Shown piece after piece: positions 16,397 through 24,639 of a stretch of 64,000 nt of DNA. Within the stretch, counting starts at the first letter, position 1. Each line of letters starts with the position of its first letter. A model generated the notes under the pieces. The model saw only the letters and a program-made list of their open reading frames with translations, was not told the DNA's origin and did not search any database. The DNA lies in assembly GCA_030841105.1 (NCBI GenBank), contig JAVEDE010000117.1, positions 1 to 64,000 of the forward strand. Direction: 5' to 3'. Source of the stretch: Pyrinomonadaceae bacterium (GTDB lineage Bacteria; Acidobacteriota; Blastocatellia; Pyrinomonadales; Pyrinomonadaceae). Made by a program: the position numbers and the translations under genes.

Positions 16397-18406
16397 ATGT
16401 CGCTGCTCCGTCACATCATCACGCCACGAACGCCGCGCGCGAGTGTCTCTCTGATGCTCGCGCTCGTCGGCATGCTCGCTTCGACTGCGGCGGCGCAGAC
16501 GCGCGGGTGGCTGTGGCAGAACCCGCTGCCGCAGGGCAACGCGATCCACGCGCTCCGCTTCGCGGCCGACAAGTTGAACGGCTGGGCGACGGGCGCGGAC
16601 GGCGCGATCCTGCGCACCGAAGACGGCGGCTACGAGTGGGAGAGTCAGAGCGCGCCCGTCTCGACGACGCTCTACGGGTTGTTCGTGCGCGACAAGCAGA
16701 CGGCCGTCGCCGTCGGCGCGCGCGGCGTCGTCATCACGACGGAGAACGGCGGCGAGCGTTGGACGCTCAGGCCGACGGGCGTCAAAGATCATCTCTACAA
16801 CGTCGCCTTCGCCGGGCGTGATGCGCGCCACGGCTGGGCGTGCGGCACATACGGCCGCATCATCGCCACGACAGACGGCGGGCGCACGTGGCGCGAGCAG
16901 ACTTCGGGCGTGACGGCGCACCTCTTCTCGATCTCTTTCGGCGACGAAAAAACCGGCGTCGCCGTCGGGGCGAACGGCACGATGCTCACGACTGCGGACG
17001 GCGGCGCGAGTTGGAAGAGTCAACCGCAGGCGAAGGAGTTTCCGTTGACGGGCGTCGCCTTCGCGGGCGAGTCGAAGCGCGCCGTGGCGGTCGGCTACGG
17101 CGGCCTCGTCCTGAAGACCGGCGACGGCGGCGAGACGTGGGCGCGCGTCGAAGTTTACCAACAGGCCGATCTCTTGTCGGTCTACTTCGCGGACGAGCGG
17201 AACGGTTGGGCGGCGGGCAACGATGGCGTGGTGCTGGCGACGGCCGACGGCGGCGGGACGTGGCTGCCCGTCAGCGTCAAGACGCAGCCACGCCTGACGA
17301 CTATCCACTTCGCCGACGCAACGACCGGCTGGACGGCAGGCGGCGACGGCCTCATCCTGCGAACGGATGATGGCGGCGTCGAATGGCGCAGGCTCTCCGA
17401 GGGCGGGCGCGAAGACCTCGCCGACATCTTTTTTCTAGACGGCTCGCGCGGCTGGGCGGTCGGCTCGCGCGGCCGGATTCTCTACACGAGTTCGGGCGGC
17501 AAGCGTTGGACGGCGCGGCAGTCAGGCACGACGGCGCGGCTCACGCACGTCTTCTTCGTGGACGAGGCGCACGGCTGGGCGGTGGGCGAGGCGGGCACTA
17601 TCTTGCGCACGGACGACGGCGGACTGACGTGGGCGAAAGTTGATGCGCCCGTCACGCAGGAACTATCAGGCGTCCACTTCGCTGATGAGAAACGCGGCCT
17701 CGCCGTCGGCGCGCGCGGCACGATCCTCTCGACCGAAGACGGCGGCGAGACGTGGCGACAGCGGCGTTCGGACACGATCACGTGGCTCGAAGATGTCTCT
17801 TTCGCGGGCGCGGGCGCGTCGGCGTCGGTCGCCGTCGTGGTCGGCGCGCAGGGCATGATTTTGCAAACCGAGGACGGCGGCGCGTCTTGGCGTTACATCG
17901 AGACGAACACGAAGGAGTGGCTCTACGGCGTCGCGTTCGCGGACAAGTCGCGCGGCTTCATCGTCGGCGAGCGCGGTTTGATCCTGCGCACGGACAGCGC
18001 GGGCGCGCGTTGGAAGCAGCAGGAGAGCAAGGTCAAACTCAACCTCTTCGCCGTCTCGGTCGCCACGCCGCTCGACGTGCTCATCGTCGGCGAGCAGGGG
18101 CGCGTGATGCAGACGCGTGACGGCGGCGAGACGTGGGACGCGCTGGCGAGCGCGACGAGCGTGCCGCTCTTTGCCGTCGCCTACCGGGGCGGCTCGGCCG
18201 CGTGGGTGGCGGGGCGGGGCGGCGCGATCCTGCGGCGCACGGACGCGGTCGCCACCGTCAACATCCCCCGCCCGAAACTGCCGCCCGCCCTGCGCGGCAA
18301 GAAACCGAATTCCGACGCCGACGACAACAACACTCCCCCCACGCTCAACGAACGCGACATCCCCCGCGCGCTCCCCCCGGACAAGAAACGCCCGCCCGCG
18401 AGTTGA
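16397..18406 (+). CDS. Secreted Ycf48/HCF136-like beta-propeller repeat protein
   Basis: 669 residues. The signal peptide ends near 'LASTAAAQT'. The rest is about thirteen ~45-residue repeats of the pattern 'GWAVG..G.IL.T.DGG.TW', for example 'ILRTEDGGYEW', 'IIATTDGGRTW' and 'ILSTEDGGETW'. This is the photosystem II stability factor-like/BNR fold, which forms beta-propellers. Thirteen or more repeats suggest two propellers. The final ~60 residues are a Pro/Asn/Asp-rich tail. Ycf48 assists photosystem II assembly in phototrophs; in heterotrophic bacteria the secreted homologues have unknown roles, and no photosynthesis gene is seen here. Confidence 0.88.
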   Translation: MSLLRHIITPRTPRASVSLMLALVGMLASTAAAQTRGWLWQNPLPQGNAIHALRFAADKLNGWATGADGAILRTEDGGYEWESQSAPVSTTLYGLFVRDKQTAVAVGARGVVITTENGGERWTLRPTGVKDHLYNVAFAGRDARHGWACGTYGRIIATTDGGRTWREQTSGVTAHLFSISFGDEKTGVAVGANGTMLTTADGGASWKSQPQAKEFPLTGVAFAGESKRAVAVGYGGLVLKTGDGGETWARVEVYQQADLLSVYFADERNGWAAGNDGVVLATADGGGTWLPVSVKTQPRLTTIHFADATTGWTAGGDGLILRTDDGGVEWRRLSEGGREDLADIFFLDGSRGWAVGSRGRILYTSSGGKRWTARQSGTTARLTHVFFVDEAHGWAVGEAGTILRTDDGGLTWAKVDAPVTQELSGVHFADEKRGLAVGARGTILSTEDGGETWRQRRSDTITWLEDVSFAGAGASASVAVVVGAQGMILQTEDGGASWRYIETNTKEWLYGVAFADKSRGFIVGERGLILRTDSAGARWKQQESKVKLNLFAVSVATPLDVLIVGEQGRVMQTRDGGETWDALASATSVPLFAVAYRGGSAAWVAGRGGAILRRTDAVATVNIPRPKLPPALRGKKPNSDADDNNTPPTLNERDIPRALPPDKKRPPAS

Positions 18407-18526
18407 AGCGACGCTGCGAGACAACGGGCGCGGGGAAGCCGCCGCGCGTTTCGCCGTTAGCGCAAACACGCCCGCTTCTGCGATACTGAGGGAACGAAAA
18501 ACCGCGGAGAGTAATCGAATAAAGAG

Positions 18527-19150
18527 ATGATGTCCTGTCCAGTTTGCGCCCACGAAAATCCAGACGGCGTGCGGTTCTGCGTCAAGTGCGGCTGGCAACT
18601 CGTCCAGACGGGCGGCGGCAACGAGACCGTCGGGCTGACTCAAGCGTCGCCAGCGGCAGCGTCGGCCGACGCCGCGTACCCGAACGAAGCCCCGCTCACC
18701 ACCAAACTGCATGCGAACGCCGACACGCAGGAGTTCACCCCGCAGGATTTCCTCGTGCTTGTCGTGGACGACACGGTTGACAACCTCGTCATCATCAGTT
18801 TGCATCTGCAACAGTCGGGCTACCGCGTCGTCACCGCGGGCGACGGCGAAGAGGCGATCAAGGTCGCCGCGCTCACGCACCCCGATCTGATCCTGATGGA
18901 CATCAGCATGCCCGGCCTCGACGGCCTCGGCGCGACGCGCAAGATTCGCGAGCACCCGACCCTGCGCGCCGTGCCCGTCATCGCCGTCACGGCATTCACC
19001 ACCGAAGGCTTCCAGCGCGCCGCCTACGACGCAGGGATGGAGGGCTACCTCACCAAGCCGATTGACTTCGAGCGGCTCAACGATCTCATCCGCAGTCTCC
19101 TCCCCGTCAAGAAAACCGACGCCGCCGACACGCTCGGCGGCGACACATAA
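18527..19150 (+). CDS. Zinc-ribbon / response-regulator receiver fusion
   Basis: 207 residues. The N-terminal double-Cys zinc ribbon (CPVCAHENPDGVRFCVKCGW) is followed by a ~45-residue linker and a complete CheY-like receiver. Receiver landmarks are the acidic pocket 'VVDDTVDN', phospho-acceptor Asp in 'ILMDISMPGLDG', and Thr/Lys in 'AVTAF...LTKPIDF'. There is no output domain after it, so signalling may run through the zinc ribbon or through protein contacts. No kinase is adjacent. Zinc ribbons are more often fused to membrane or FHA proteins than to receivers. Confidence 0.85.
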   Translation: MMSCPVCAHENPDGVRFCVKCGWQLVQTGGGNETVGLTQASPAAASADAAYPNEAPLTTKLHANADTQEFTPQDFLVLVVDDTVDNLVIISLHLQQSGYRVVTAGDGEEAIKVAALTHPDLILMDISMPGLDGLGATRKIREHPTLRAVPVIAVTAFTTEGFQRAAYDAGMEGYLTKPIDFERLNDLIRSLLPVKKTDAADTLGGDT

Positions 19151-19225
19151 AAAACCGCGCAGGCCGCGCACTCAAGCATAACAACGCAGCCCGCACACCG
19201 GCGCATAAAAAAAGCGCAGGCCGCG
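19144..19225. repeat. Pair of short direct repeats after the receiver gene
   Basis: CATAAAAAACCGCGCAGGCCGCGCAC is repeated about 60 bp later as CATAAAAAAAGCGCAGGCCGCGCAC, separated by AT-poor sequence with GCCCGCACACCGG. The origin is unclear. Confidence 0.5.
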
Positions 19226-19278
19226 CACACGCACGCGACCCGCGCCTCCTTGGTAACTCGTTCAGCTAAGCGAAACTT

Positions 19279-19488
19279 CTACACGCGCACGCGATGCTCT
19301 TTCGCGTAGCTGTATGCCGTGTAAGCGGCGACGACGTGACACACCCAACCGAGCGTGCCGCCCGTCCCGATCCAGAAACCCGGCGTCAGCAGCAACCACA
19401 GGATGCCCGCCAGAATGCGCCCGTTATAAAGCTGCCCCAAGCCCGGAATCACGAAACTCAACAGCCCCGCCAGAAAAGGATCACGCAT
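19279..19488 (-). CDS. Small TM2-like membrane protein
   Basis: 69 residues with two or three hydrophobic segments. It starts 'MRDPFLAGLLSFVIPGLGQLYNGRILAGILWLL', which matches the TM2-domain pattern (PGLGQLYNG). Such small proteins are common and uncharacterised. It is a single gene at the end of the leftward dnaX block. Confidence 0.75.
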   Translation of the reverse strand: MRDPFLAGLLSFVIPGLGQLYNGRILAGILWLLLTPGFWIGTGGTLGWVCHVVAAYTAYSYAKEHRVRV

Positions 19489-19556
19489 CGTCTCTACCCT
19501 CCGTGCAAACTATACGTGCGCCCGCGCGGCTTTGTTCGCAGGAAAAGAATCGTCCG

Positions 19557-19640
19557 TGGTCAGTAGTCCGTAGTCAGTTGTTCAAGCCAATCTTTAGCAA
19601 GTCGTGTGATTGCCACATGCAACGGACAACTGGCAACGCA
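19557..19640. repeat. GTAGTCA-family element with conserved core, copy 1
   Basis: The left arm GGTCAGT-AGTCCGT-AGTCAGT-TGTTCAA is followed by a core that recurs at 56.8 and 61.9 kb ('CAATCTTTAGCAAGTCGTGTG...GCCACATGCAAC') and by GGACAACTGGCAAC. It lies between the TM2-like gene and dnaX. Confidence 0.85.
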
Positions 19641-19655
19641 CAGTTTTCTTACCGC

Positions 19656-21770
19656 TCACTTCGTCCCGTCCACGCGGCGCACGTCCACGATCTCGGCTTG
19701 AAAGGCGCGCAGGACTTGCTGCACCGACGGGTGGTTCTCGGCCAACTCGCGCAGGCGTCGCCGCTCCTCTGCTTCCGCTTCGCGCGCCGACGCACGCTCG
19801 GCGTCCTCGTCGCCGACGCTGGTCTCGCCCTTCTCTTTGACCACGATGCGCACGCCCATCTCGCGCCCGCACACGACGGCGCACACCTCGCGCAGAAGTT
19901 TGACGCTCTCCGGCTTCGCGAGATTGTCGCGCAGGTGCTTGGCCTCCGGCGCGAACTCGACGTACAACTCTTCGCCCTCGACCGAGACCTTGCGCGCGCC
20001 TTCGAGCGCGATGGCGAGAAACGGTTTGCGCCGCTCTTCGAGTCCCGTCTTGATCCGCTCAATGGCGCTGCCCGCCGCGCTCGAAGCCGACATGACGTAC
20101 GCGTCGCCGGACGACTCACGCGCGGGCGTGTGTGCCGCGGCAGTGGCGGGCACGGCTGCTGCCGCGGGCGCGCCCTGCTGCGGCGAAGGCGGCACGAGTT
20201 TGAGCGGGGGCGACTGCGACGCCGACGCAGTGGTGGCGTTGATGGGCGGTTCTTCCCACGGCGGCGCTTCCCACGGCGGCGTGTCCGCCGCTGCGGTGGC
20301 CGCCTTCGACACGAATGAACTATCTGCCAGTTGCGCGCCGGACTTCGCGGCGTCGTTCGCCGGAGACGCCGCAGCGTCGAGCGAAGTTGAAGAGGTTGAC
20401 GCGGCCGAGGCTTCGCGCCCCGCCTCTTGCTCCGGCGACGCGTTGGCGCGCGAGGCTGGAGTTACTCCTCTACTACTGCCGCCGCTCTTGCCGCCTCCCG
20501 TGTATCCGCTACCGCTTCGCGGCGCGCTGCCGCCGCCACCGCTGCCGCCGCCCGTCGGCGCGGGCGTGGACGCCGAACCGACGGCGGGCGCTTTACCTGT
20601 ACGTAAAGCTTCTTCGAGCGCGTTCAGGCGTTCAAGCAAGAGGCCGAGCGGAGCGAGGCGTCGCATCTCGATCAACTTGACCAAGCCGATTTCTAGTTGA
20701 TAACGCGGGTGCGCGCCCTCGCGCAAAATGCGCTCCGTCTCCGTCAGGCTGTGGAAGAAACGCACGAGGTCTGACTCGGAAAATTCATTCGCAGCGAGTT
20801 GCAGTTCCCTGCGCTCGGCGTCGTTGGCGTCAAGCCCTTCGGCCGCGTCGCCCGCCACCTTCACCACCAGCAGATCGCGCACGTGCGACATCAGGTCGCG
20901 GCAAAAATTTCGTAGGTCGTGTCCGCGCATCACCAAGTCGTCCACGACGGCGAGCGCGTCGCGCGGCGCGGCTTCCGCAATCGAGCGCATCACGCGCCCG
21001 CGCAACTCCGCCCCGGCGATGCCGAGCGCGGCCTCAACGTCGGCGACGGTGATCTCCGCGTCGCTGAAACTGATGACCTGATCGAAGGCCGACTGCGCGT
21101 CGCGCATAGAGCCTTCCCCGGCGCGCGCGATCTCGCGCAGGGCTTCGTCGGCGACGTTGATTTTTTCGGCGTCGGCGATGAGCCGGAGTCGTTCGGCGAT
21201 GCGCGCCGTGGCGATGGTGCGAAACTCGAACTGCTGGCTGCGCGAGAGGATCGTGTCGGGAATTTTGTGCGACTCGGTCGTCGCCATGATGAAGACGACG
21301 CGCGGCGGCGGCTCTTCCAAAGTCTTCAAGAGCGCGTTGAAGGCCGCGCCAGACAGCATGTGAACCTCGTCAATGATGAAGACTTTGTAGCGGTCGCGCG
21401 CCGGGCTGACGCCGACCGTGTTGATGATCGAATCGCGCACGTTGTCCACGCCCGTGTTCGAGGCCGCGTCAATTTCGAGCACGTCAATCGAACGCCCCTC
21501 GGCCACCTCGCGGCAAGAGGCACACTGATCCTTGTCGGTCGTCTTGCAGGGCGTCGCCGTGGGTCGGTCGGACTTGTGACAGTTGAGAGCTTTGGCGAGC
21601 AAGCGCGCCGTCGTCGTCTTCCCGACGCCGCGTGCGCCGGAGAAGAGATAAGCGTGGTGGAGGCGTTCGTGTTCGAGCGCGCCGCGCAATGTCCGCGTGA
21701 TCGGCTCTTGCCCGGTCACTTCCTCGAAAGTTTGCGGACGCCATTTGCGTGCGATGACTTGGTAAGCCAT
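19656..21770 (-). CDS. dnaX: DNA polymerase III subunit gamma/tau
   Basis: 704 residues. Walker A '[18 protein letters not shown]', a zinc module (C...C...CASC, residues ~64-85), Walker B 'FIIDEVHML', sensor 1 'TTESHKIP' and the clamp-loader domain III are all present. A Ser/Gly/Pro/Ala-rich linker (residues ~400-560) leads to a C-terminal domain as in tau. It loads the beta clamp and organises the replisome. I do not see a clear slippery heptamer that would force gamma production. The SRP RNA and tadA lie upstream on the same strand, as in Bacillus. Confidence 0.96.
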   Translation of the reverse strand: MAYQVIARKWRPQTFEEVTGQEPITRTLRGALEHERLHHAYLFSGARGVGKTTTARLLAKALNCHKSDRPTATPCKTTDKDQCASCREVAEGRSIDVLEIDAASNTGVDNVRDSIINTVGVSPARDRYKVFIIDEVHMLSGAAFNALLKTLEEPPPRVVFIMATTESHKIPDTILSRSQQFEFRTIATARIAERLRLIADAEKINVADEALREIARAGEGSMRDAQSAFDQVISFSDAEITVADVEAALGIAGAELRGRVMRSIAEAAPRDALAVVDDLVMRGHDLRNFCRDLMSHVRDLLVVKVAGDAAEGLDANDAERRELQLAANEFSESDLVRFFHSLTETERILREGAHPRYQLEIGLVKLIEMRRLAPLGLLLERLNALEEALRTGKAPAVGSASTPAPTGGGSGGGGSAPRSGSGYTGGGKSGGSSRGVTPASRANASPEQEAGREASAASTSSTSLDAAASPANDAAKSGAQLADSSFVSKAATAAADTPPWEAPPWEEPPINATTASASQSPPLKLVPPSPQQGAPAAAAVPATAAAHTPARESSGDAYVMSASSAAGSAIERIKTGLEERRKPFLAIALEGARKVSVEGEELYVEFAPEAKHLRDNLAKPESVKLLREVCAVVCGREMGVRIVVKEKGETSVGDEDAERASAREAEAEERRRLRELAENHPSVQQVLRAFQAEIVDVRRVDGTK

Positions 21771-21832
21771 AAAGCTATCAGTTGTCTCTCGTCAATCGGT
21801 CGGTCAGCGGTGGTCGCTCGTCCGGTAGTTGG

Positions 21833-22204
21833 TCAGTCAGCCGTGCGCTCGAAAAATTCGATGCGGTTGTCGAAGGGGTCGAAGAGGGAGAAACGCTCCA
21901 TCCCCGCGAGCGCGATTTCGTCTTTGGTGCGCACGCCGTTCTGTTCGAGATAGCTTCTGACCGCCGCGACGTTTTCGACCTCGAACGCGGGGTGGCGTTT
22001 CGACTTGCTCTGGTCGCGCTCGACGCCGATGTGCAGTTGAATGTCCGCGATCTCGAACCAGAGGCCGCCGTTCGCTCTGAGGGGCGCGGGCTTCTCGATC
22101 TCCGCGAGGCCGAGCACGCGGCCGTAGAAATCGCGCGCCTGTTCCTCTGCGCCCGGCGGGATGCAGAGTTGCACGTGGTCGAGTCGTTTGACGTTGATTT
22201 TCAT
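21833..22204 (-). CDS. VOC (glyoxalase/dioxygenase superfamily) protein
   Basis: 123 residues from ATG 22204 (MKINVKRLDHVQLCIP). The paired beta-alpha-beta-beta-beta modules carry the metal-site residues His ('LDHVQL'), His/Glu ('QLHIGVE') and Glu ('NRIEFFE'). The family includes glyoxalases and thiol transferases; the substrate is unknown. The longer start at 22309 in the track runs through a strong hairpin and is rejected. It lies between the SRP RNA and dnaX. Confidence 0.85.
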   Translation of the reverse strand: MKINVKRLDHVQLCIPPGAEEQARDFYGRVLGLAEIEKPAPLRANGGLWFEIADIQLHIGVERDQSKSKRHPAFEVENVAAVRSYLEQNGVRTKDEIALAGMERFSLFDPFDNRIEFFERTAD

Positions 22205-22211
22205 GCGTGAC

Positions 22212-22345
22212 CCGGAAATGAAAAAGAGTTGCCGCGCTTCGTGGGTGCGTTTTGGTTTCTCTCGCGGCGGCGACGCTGGATTGTGCTCCAAACTCGCCCG
22301 CCCCGGCAACCCTCACGCGCACCTTTCGCGGCAACTCTTTCCCGG
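22212..22345 (-). other. Long stem-loop in the leader of the VOC gene
   Basis: On the minus strand CCGGGAAA-GAGTTGCCGCG (22345-22327) pairs with CGCGGCAACTC...TTTCCGG (22236-22212). There is an 11-bp perfect inner helix and a second outer helix, with a bulged TTTTTCA on the 3' side. The ~90-nt interior can form further GC-rich stems (GGTGCG/CGCACC). It begins just after the SRP RNA and ends eight bases before the VOC start codon, so it may be a leader structure, a processing stem for the RNA, or a relic of a palindromic repeat. Confidence 0.5.
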
Positions 22346-22352
22346 ATATGGT

Positions 22353-22456
22353 CAGACTTCGGACTGACCCGCAACACACGCGGTCAACGCTACCGTTGCT
22401 CCATTCCTGGCCTGGCGGAGTTCGCGAGACGAGCGTTGTGCGGAGCCCGAAGTCTG
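22353..22456 (-). ncRNA. ffs: Signal recognition particle RNA, small bacterial (4.5S) type
   Basis: Minus-strand ~104 nt. Terminal helix CAGACTTCGG/CCGAAGTCTG closes the RNA. The apical domain reads GAACTCCGCCAGGCCAGGAATGGAGCAACGGTAGC, which carries the conserved Ffh-binding internal loops (CCAGG...GGAGCAACGG) and a GGAA tetraloop. The middle helix pairs CCGCA..AACGC with GCGT..TGCGG. SRP RNA with Ffh targets nascent membrane proteins to SecYEG. Position between tadA and dnaX is the ancestral synteny. None of the ORFs in this interval is a gene. Confidence 0.9.
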
Positions 22457-22568
22457 ATAAATTGTCAAACCCGACAAGCGGCGCGCGTTGCGCGCCTCAT
22501 ACCTTGCCCGACGCCGTTTACTTTAACCCGTGCGCCACGCGTTGCGCAAACGCGTCGTGCAGCCGCCG

Positions 22569-23078
22569 TCAAGTCCCGTTGAAGCCGATGCTCATGCGGC
22601 GCACATTCGCGCCCGCGAATTTGCCTGTGGCTTTGACCCGCGCGAGCATGGCGTTGGCCTCGGCGCGCGTCCGCCCCGCGTAGACGGCCATGAAGTGCGC
22701 GCTCGACAGCGTGCCCTCGTAGAAAGTCTCGCCGGGTTCGCCGCACCCTCGATCCGTAAAGACCTTGTGGCGCGGGAACAGAGCCTGCGCCGCCAGTCGC
22801 TCGTCTTCCGGCACGAACTTCTGGCAGTCCTGTTCCGACGCTTTGATGCTCTTCAAAATAACTGCGTAGAAAGGTTCGCTCCCCCAGATCACCGCCCGCG
22901 GGGGAAGGCGGAACGGCAGGTCGTGCGGCTCGAACTTCAAGTCGCCCGTCCGGCACGGCAGCGTCGGGTCGCCACAGACCGTGCCCTTCGGCTGCGGTCT
23001 GCGCGTGCGCTGCGCTTGACTCGCGCCCGTCAACAACAGACAGAGCAGCACGGCGCTCATGAAGGTTAATTTGTTCAT
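22569..23078 (-). CDS. Secreted hypothetical protein with SPOR-like C-terminal part
   Basis: 169 residues. The signal peptide (MNKLTFMSAVLLCLLLTGASQAQ) is clear. The mature part contains five Cys ('TVCGDPTLPC', 'QDCQKF', 'RGCGEPG'), consistent with disulfides outside the cytoplasm. The C-terminus 'FMAVYAGRTRAEANAMLARVKATGKFAGANVRRM' resembles a SPOR-type beta-alpha unit, but the match is not decisive. The function is unknown. It is upstream of the SRP RNA on the same strand. Confidence 0.6.
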   Translation of the reverse strand: MNKLTFMSAVLLCLLLTGASQAQRTRRPQPKGTVCGDPTLPCRTGDLKFEPHDLPFRLPPRAVIWGSEPFYAVILKSIKASEQDCQKFVPEDERLAAQALFPRHKVFTDRGCGEPGETFYEGTLSSAHFMAVYAGRTRAEANAMLARVKATGKFAGANVRRMSIGFNGT

Positions 23079-23148
23079 GCGCTTTACAGGGTTGCCGTCC
23101 GTTCGCGGGGACGTTCATCGCAGACGCGCCGTCCCGGCCACATCGCCG

Positions 23149-23667
23149 CTAGATTTCCGTCTTGCGGTGCGCGACGAGACGCAGCAACTTATTGATCCCC
23201 AGGTGCAGCACGGCGTACACGACGATGGCGAGCAAGATTGAGAGCGCGAGGCGCGCGCCGCCCGCCGTCGGCTCGGCCACGATGCCCTTGAAGGGCGCGT
23301 AAAACGGATCGCTGATCGTGTAAATAAACTTCACGAATCCGGCGGTGGAGCGCGCGGCCAGAAGCGCGAGCAGGAACCTGATGGCGAGCAGGGCGTAAAT
23401 CACCCAGAAGATGAAATCCACGACTTGCGAGATGCGCGCTGCCCCGCGCCCGCGTTCCACCTCCCGCTCCGTCTCGACCACTTCGTCGAGAGCCTTGCCG
23501 CGAAACTCCCCGGCGACGTGCTCCATCCGCTCGGCTTCGGGGCGTGTCGTCGGGCGGTCGGCGCGGGCGGCGATCTCGGAGTTCACGTCGCCTTCGACTC
23601 CGGCCTTGAGCGCTTCGTGCTGCGCGAGGCGGCGCGCCTCGTCGGCGGCGAGTTTGTCATCTTGCAT
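23149..23667 (-). CDS. YggT-family membrane protein
   Basis: 172 residues from ATG 23667 (MQDDKLAADEARR). AAAGGA stands nine bases upstream of this ATG, but directly abuts the alternative ATG at 23676, so the inner start is favoured. The N-terminal ~70 residues are charged and soluble. Then come two hydrophobic regions with 'FVKFIYTISDPFYAPFKGIV', the hallmark of YggT (TDPFLxPFRxIxP). YggT proteins are linked to osmotic tolerance and cell division in some bacteria. The upstream 'WGKLHRGFESHPLR' in the track is antisense of the adjacent tRNA gene. Confidence 0.8.
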   Translation of the reverse strand: MQDDKLAADEARRLAQHEALKAGVEGDVNSEIAARADRPTTRPEAERMEHVAGEFRGKALDEVVETEREVERGRGAARISQVVDFIFWVIYALLAIRFLLALLAARSTAGFVKFIYTISDPFYAPFKGIVAEPTAGGARLALSILLAIVVYAVLHLGINKLLRLVAHRKTEI

Positions 23668-23695
23668 GAAAGTCATTCCTTTATTTGAACGAAGG

Positions 23696-23782
23696 CGGAG
23701 AGGGTGGGATTCGAACCCACGGTGGAGTTTCCCCCACACAGCATTTCCAGTGCTGCCAATTCAACCACTCTTGCACCTCTCC
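23696..23782 (-). tRNA. tRNA-Ser (anticodon GGA)
   Basis: The minus strand folds as a class II tRNA. Acceptor GGAGAGG/CCTCTCC with discriminator G, anticodon stem CAGCA/TGCTG with loop CTGGAAA (anticodon GGA), a long variable arm TGGGGGAAACTCCA, and T-arm GTGGG-TTCGAAT-CCCAC. CCA is not encoded. Confidence 0.95.
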
Positions 23783-23788
23783 GAAGAC

Positions 23789-23868
23789 AGTAACAAGTGA
23801 CGAGTGACAAGTGACGAGCCAAACCCTGTCCTTAGCTCGTCACTTGTCACTCGTCACTTGTTACTGCA
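23789..23868. repeat. Heptad-arm palindromic element between two tRNA-Ser genes
   Basis: AGTAACAAGTGACGAGTGACAAGTGACGAG and its nearly perfect complement CTCGTCACTTGTCACTCGTCACTTGTTACT are separated by CCAAACCCTGTCCTTAG. The arms are about 30 bp. Confidence 0.92.
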
Positions 23869-23877
23869 ATTTTGTGG

Positions 23878-23964
23878 CGGAGAGGGTGGGATTTGAACCC
23901 ACGGTGGAGTTTCCCCCACTCCGGTTTTCGAGACCGGTGCACTAAGCCACTATGCGACCTCTCC
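23878..23964 (-). tRNA. tRNA-Ser (anticodon CGA)
   Basis: A class II tRNA on the minus strand. The acceptor, variable arm and T-arm are nearly identical to the neighbouring tRNA-Ser(GGA). Anticodon stem CCGGT/ACCGG with loop CTCGAAA gives anticodon CGA. Discriminator G; CCA is not encoded. The pair probably arose by duplication. Confidence 0.95.
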
Positions 23965-23972
23965 GCAAAAGT

Positions 23973-24048
23973 AAAAGTGATGAGGGATGAGGGATGAGTT
24001 AAAGACAGTTTCTTTGTTAACTCATCACTCGTCACTCATTACTTTTTC
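23973..24048. repeat. Heptad-arm palindromic element, GATGAGG family
   Basis: AAAGTGATGAGGGATGAGGGATGAGTTAA pairs with TTAACTCATCACTCGTCACTCATTACTTTTT across a loop of about 14 nt. The right arm overlaps the tadA 3' end. Confidence 0.9.
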
Positions 24049-24520
24049 TGCGCGCTCTAAAGAATGCTTGCATCACTTCGCGGCATTCCGTTTCGAGCAC
24101 GCCCGCCGTTAATTCCATTCGATGATTCAAAGAACCGGCATCGCAGATGCGGAAGATTGACTCGACCGCACCCGCCCTTTCGTCGCGCGCCCCGTAGACG
24201 AGACGCCGCACGCGCGCCTGCACCAGCGCGCCCGCGCACATCGCGCACGGCTCGATGGTCGAGTAGACCACCGCGCCCGCGAGCCTGTAGTTTTCAATCC
24301 GGCGTGCCGCCGCGCGCAGGGCGATGATCTCGGCGTGCGCGGTCGGGTCGCAGTCAGTGCGCGTGCGGTTTCCCGCGACGGCCAACAGTTCCCCTGCGGG
24401 ACTGACGACGCACGCCCCGATGGGCACTTCGTTGCGCTCCGTCGCGGCGGCGCGCGCCGCGTCTAAAGCCACGCGCATCCAGCGCGCGTCGGCGTCAACT
24501 TCCACCTCAGGCTCAAGCAT
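24032..24520 (-). CDS. tadA: tRNA adenosine(34) deaminase TadA
   Basis: A 162-residue protein. The zinc/catalytic motifs are 'DCDPTAHAEIIALRAAA' (HAE) and 'STIEPCAMCAGALVQ' (PCxxC), in the TadA rather than cytidine-deaminase arrangement. It converts A34 to inosine in tRNA-Arg(ACG). The last residues (KSNE) and the TGA come from the adjacent palindromic element. A consensus promoter lies 36-70 nt upstream. Its place next to ffs and dnaX matches the Bacillus order. Confidence 0.93.
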   Translation of the reverse strand: MLEPEVEVDADARWMRVALDAARAAATERNEVPIGACVVSPAGELLAVAGNRTRTDCDPTAHAEIIALRAAARRIENYRLAGAVVYSTIEPCAMCAGALVQARVRRLVYGARDERAGAVESIFRICDAGSLNHRMELTAGVLETECREVMQAFFRARRKSNE

Positions 24521-24562
24521 ATCGCGCTACAGACGCTTTCAATCAGCGGCAGACAAAAATTG

Positions 24563-24591
24563 ACTATAGGCACGCCCGCGCCCGCTGTCAA
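24563..24591 (-). promoter_or_regulatory. Sigma-70-type promoter for tadA
   Basis: On the minus strand -35 TTGACA (24591-24586), 17-nt spacer, -10 TATAGT (24568-24563). It is one of the best promoter matches in the window; transcription would begin about 36 nt before the tadA ATG. Confidence 0.75.
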
Positions 24592-24639
24592 GCGAGCAGA
24601 CTTTGACGCCCCGCGCCCGTTTCTGCCACACTTCGCGGC

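Noticed and set aside
19656-21770. Programmed frameshift in dnaX
   Set aside because: I looked for a slippery A- or T-run with a following stem in the linker and found no convincing one.
22229-22683. ORFs of 117-217 aa over the SRP RNA region
   Set aside because: The region carries a clear SRP RNA and a strong hairpin; the translations show no family features.
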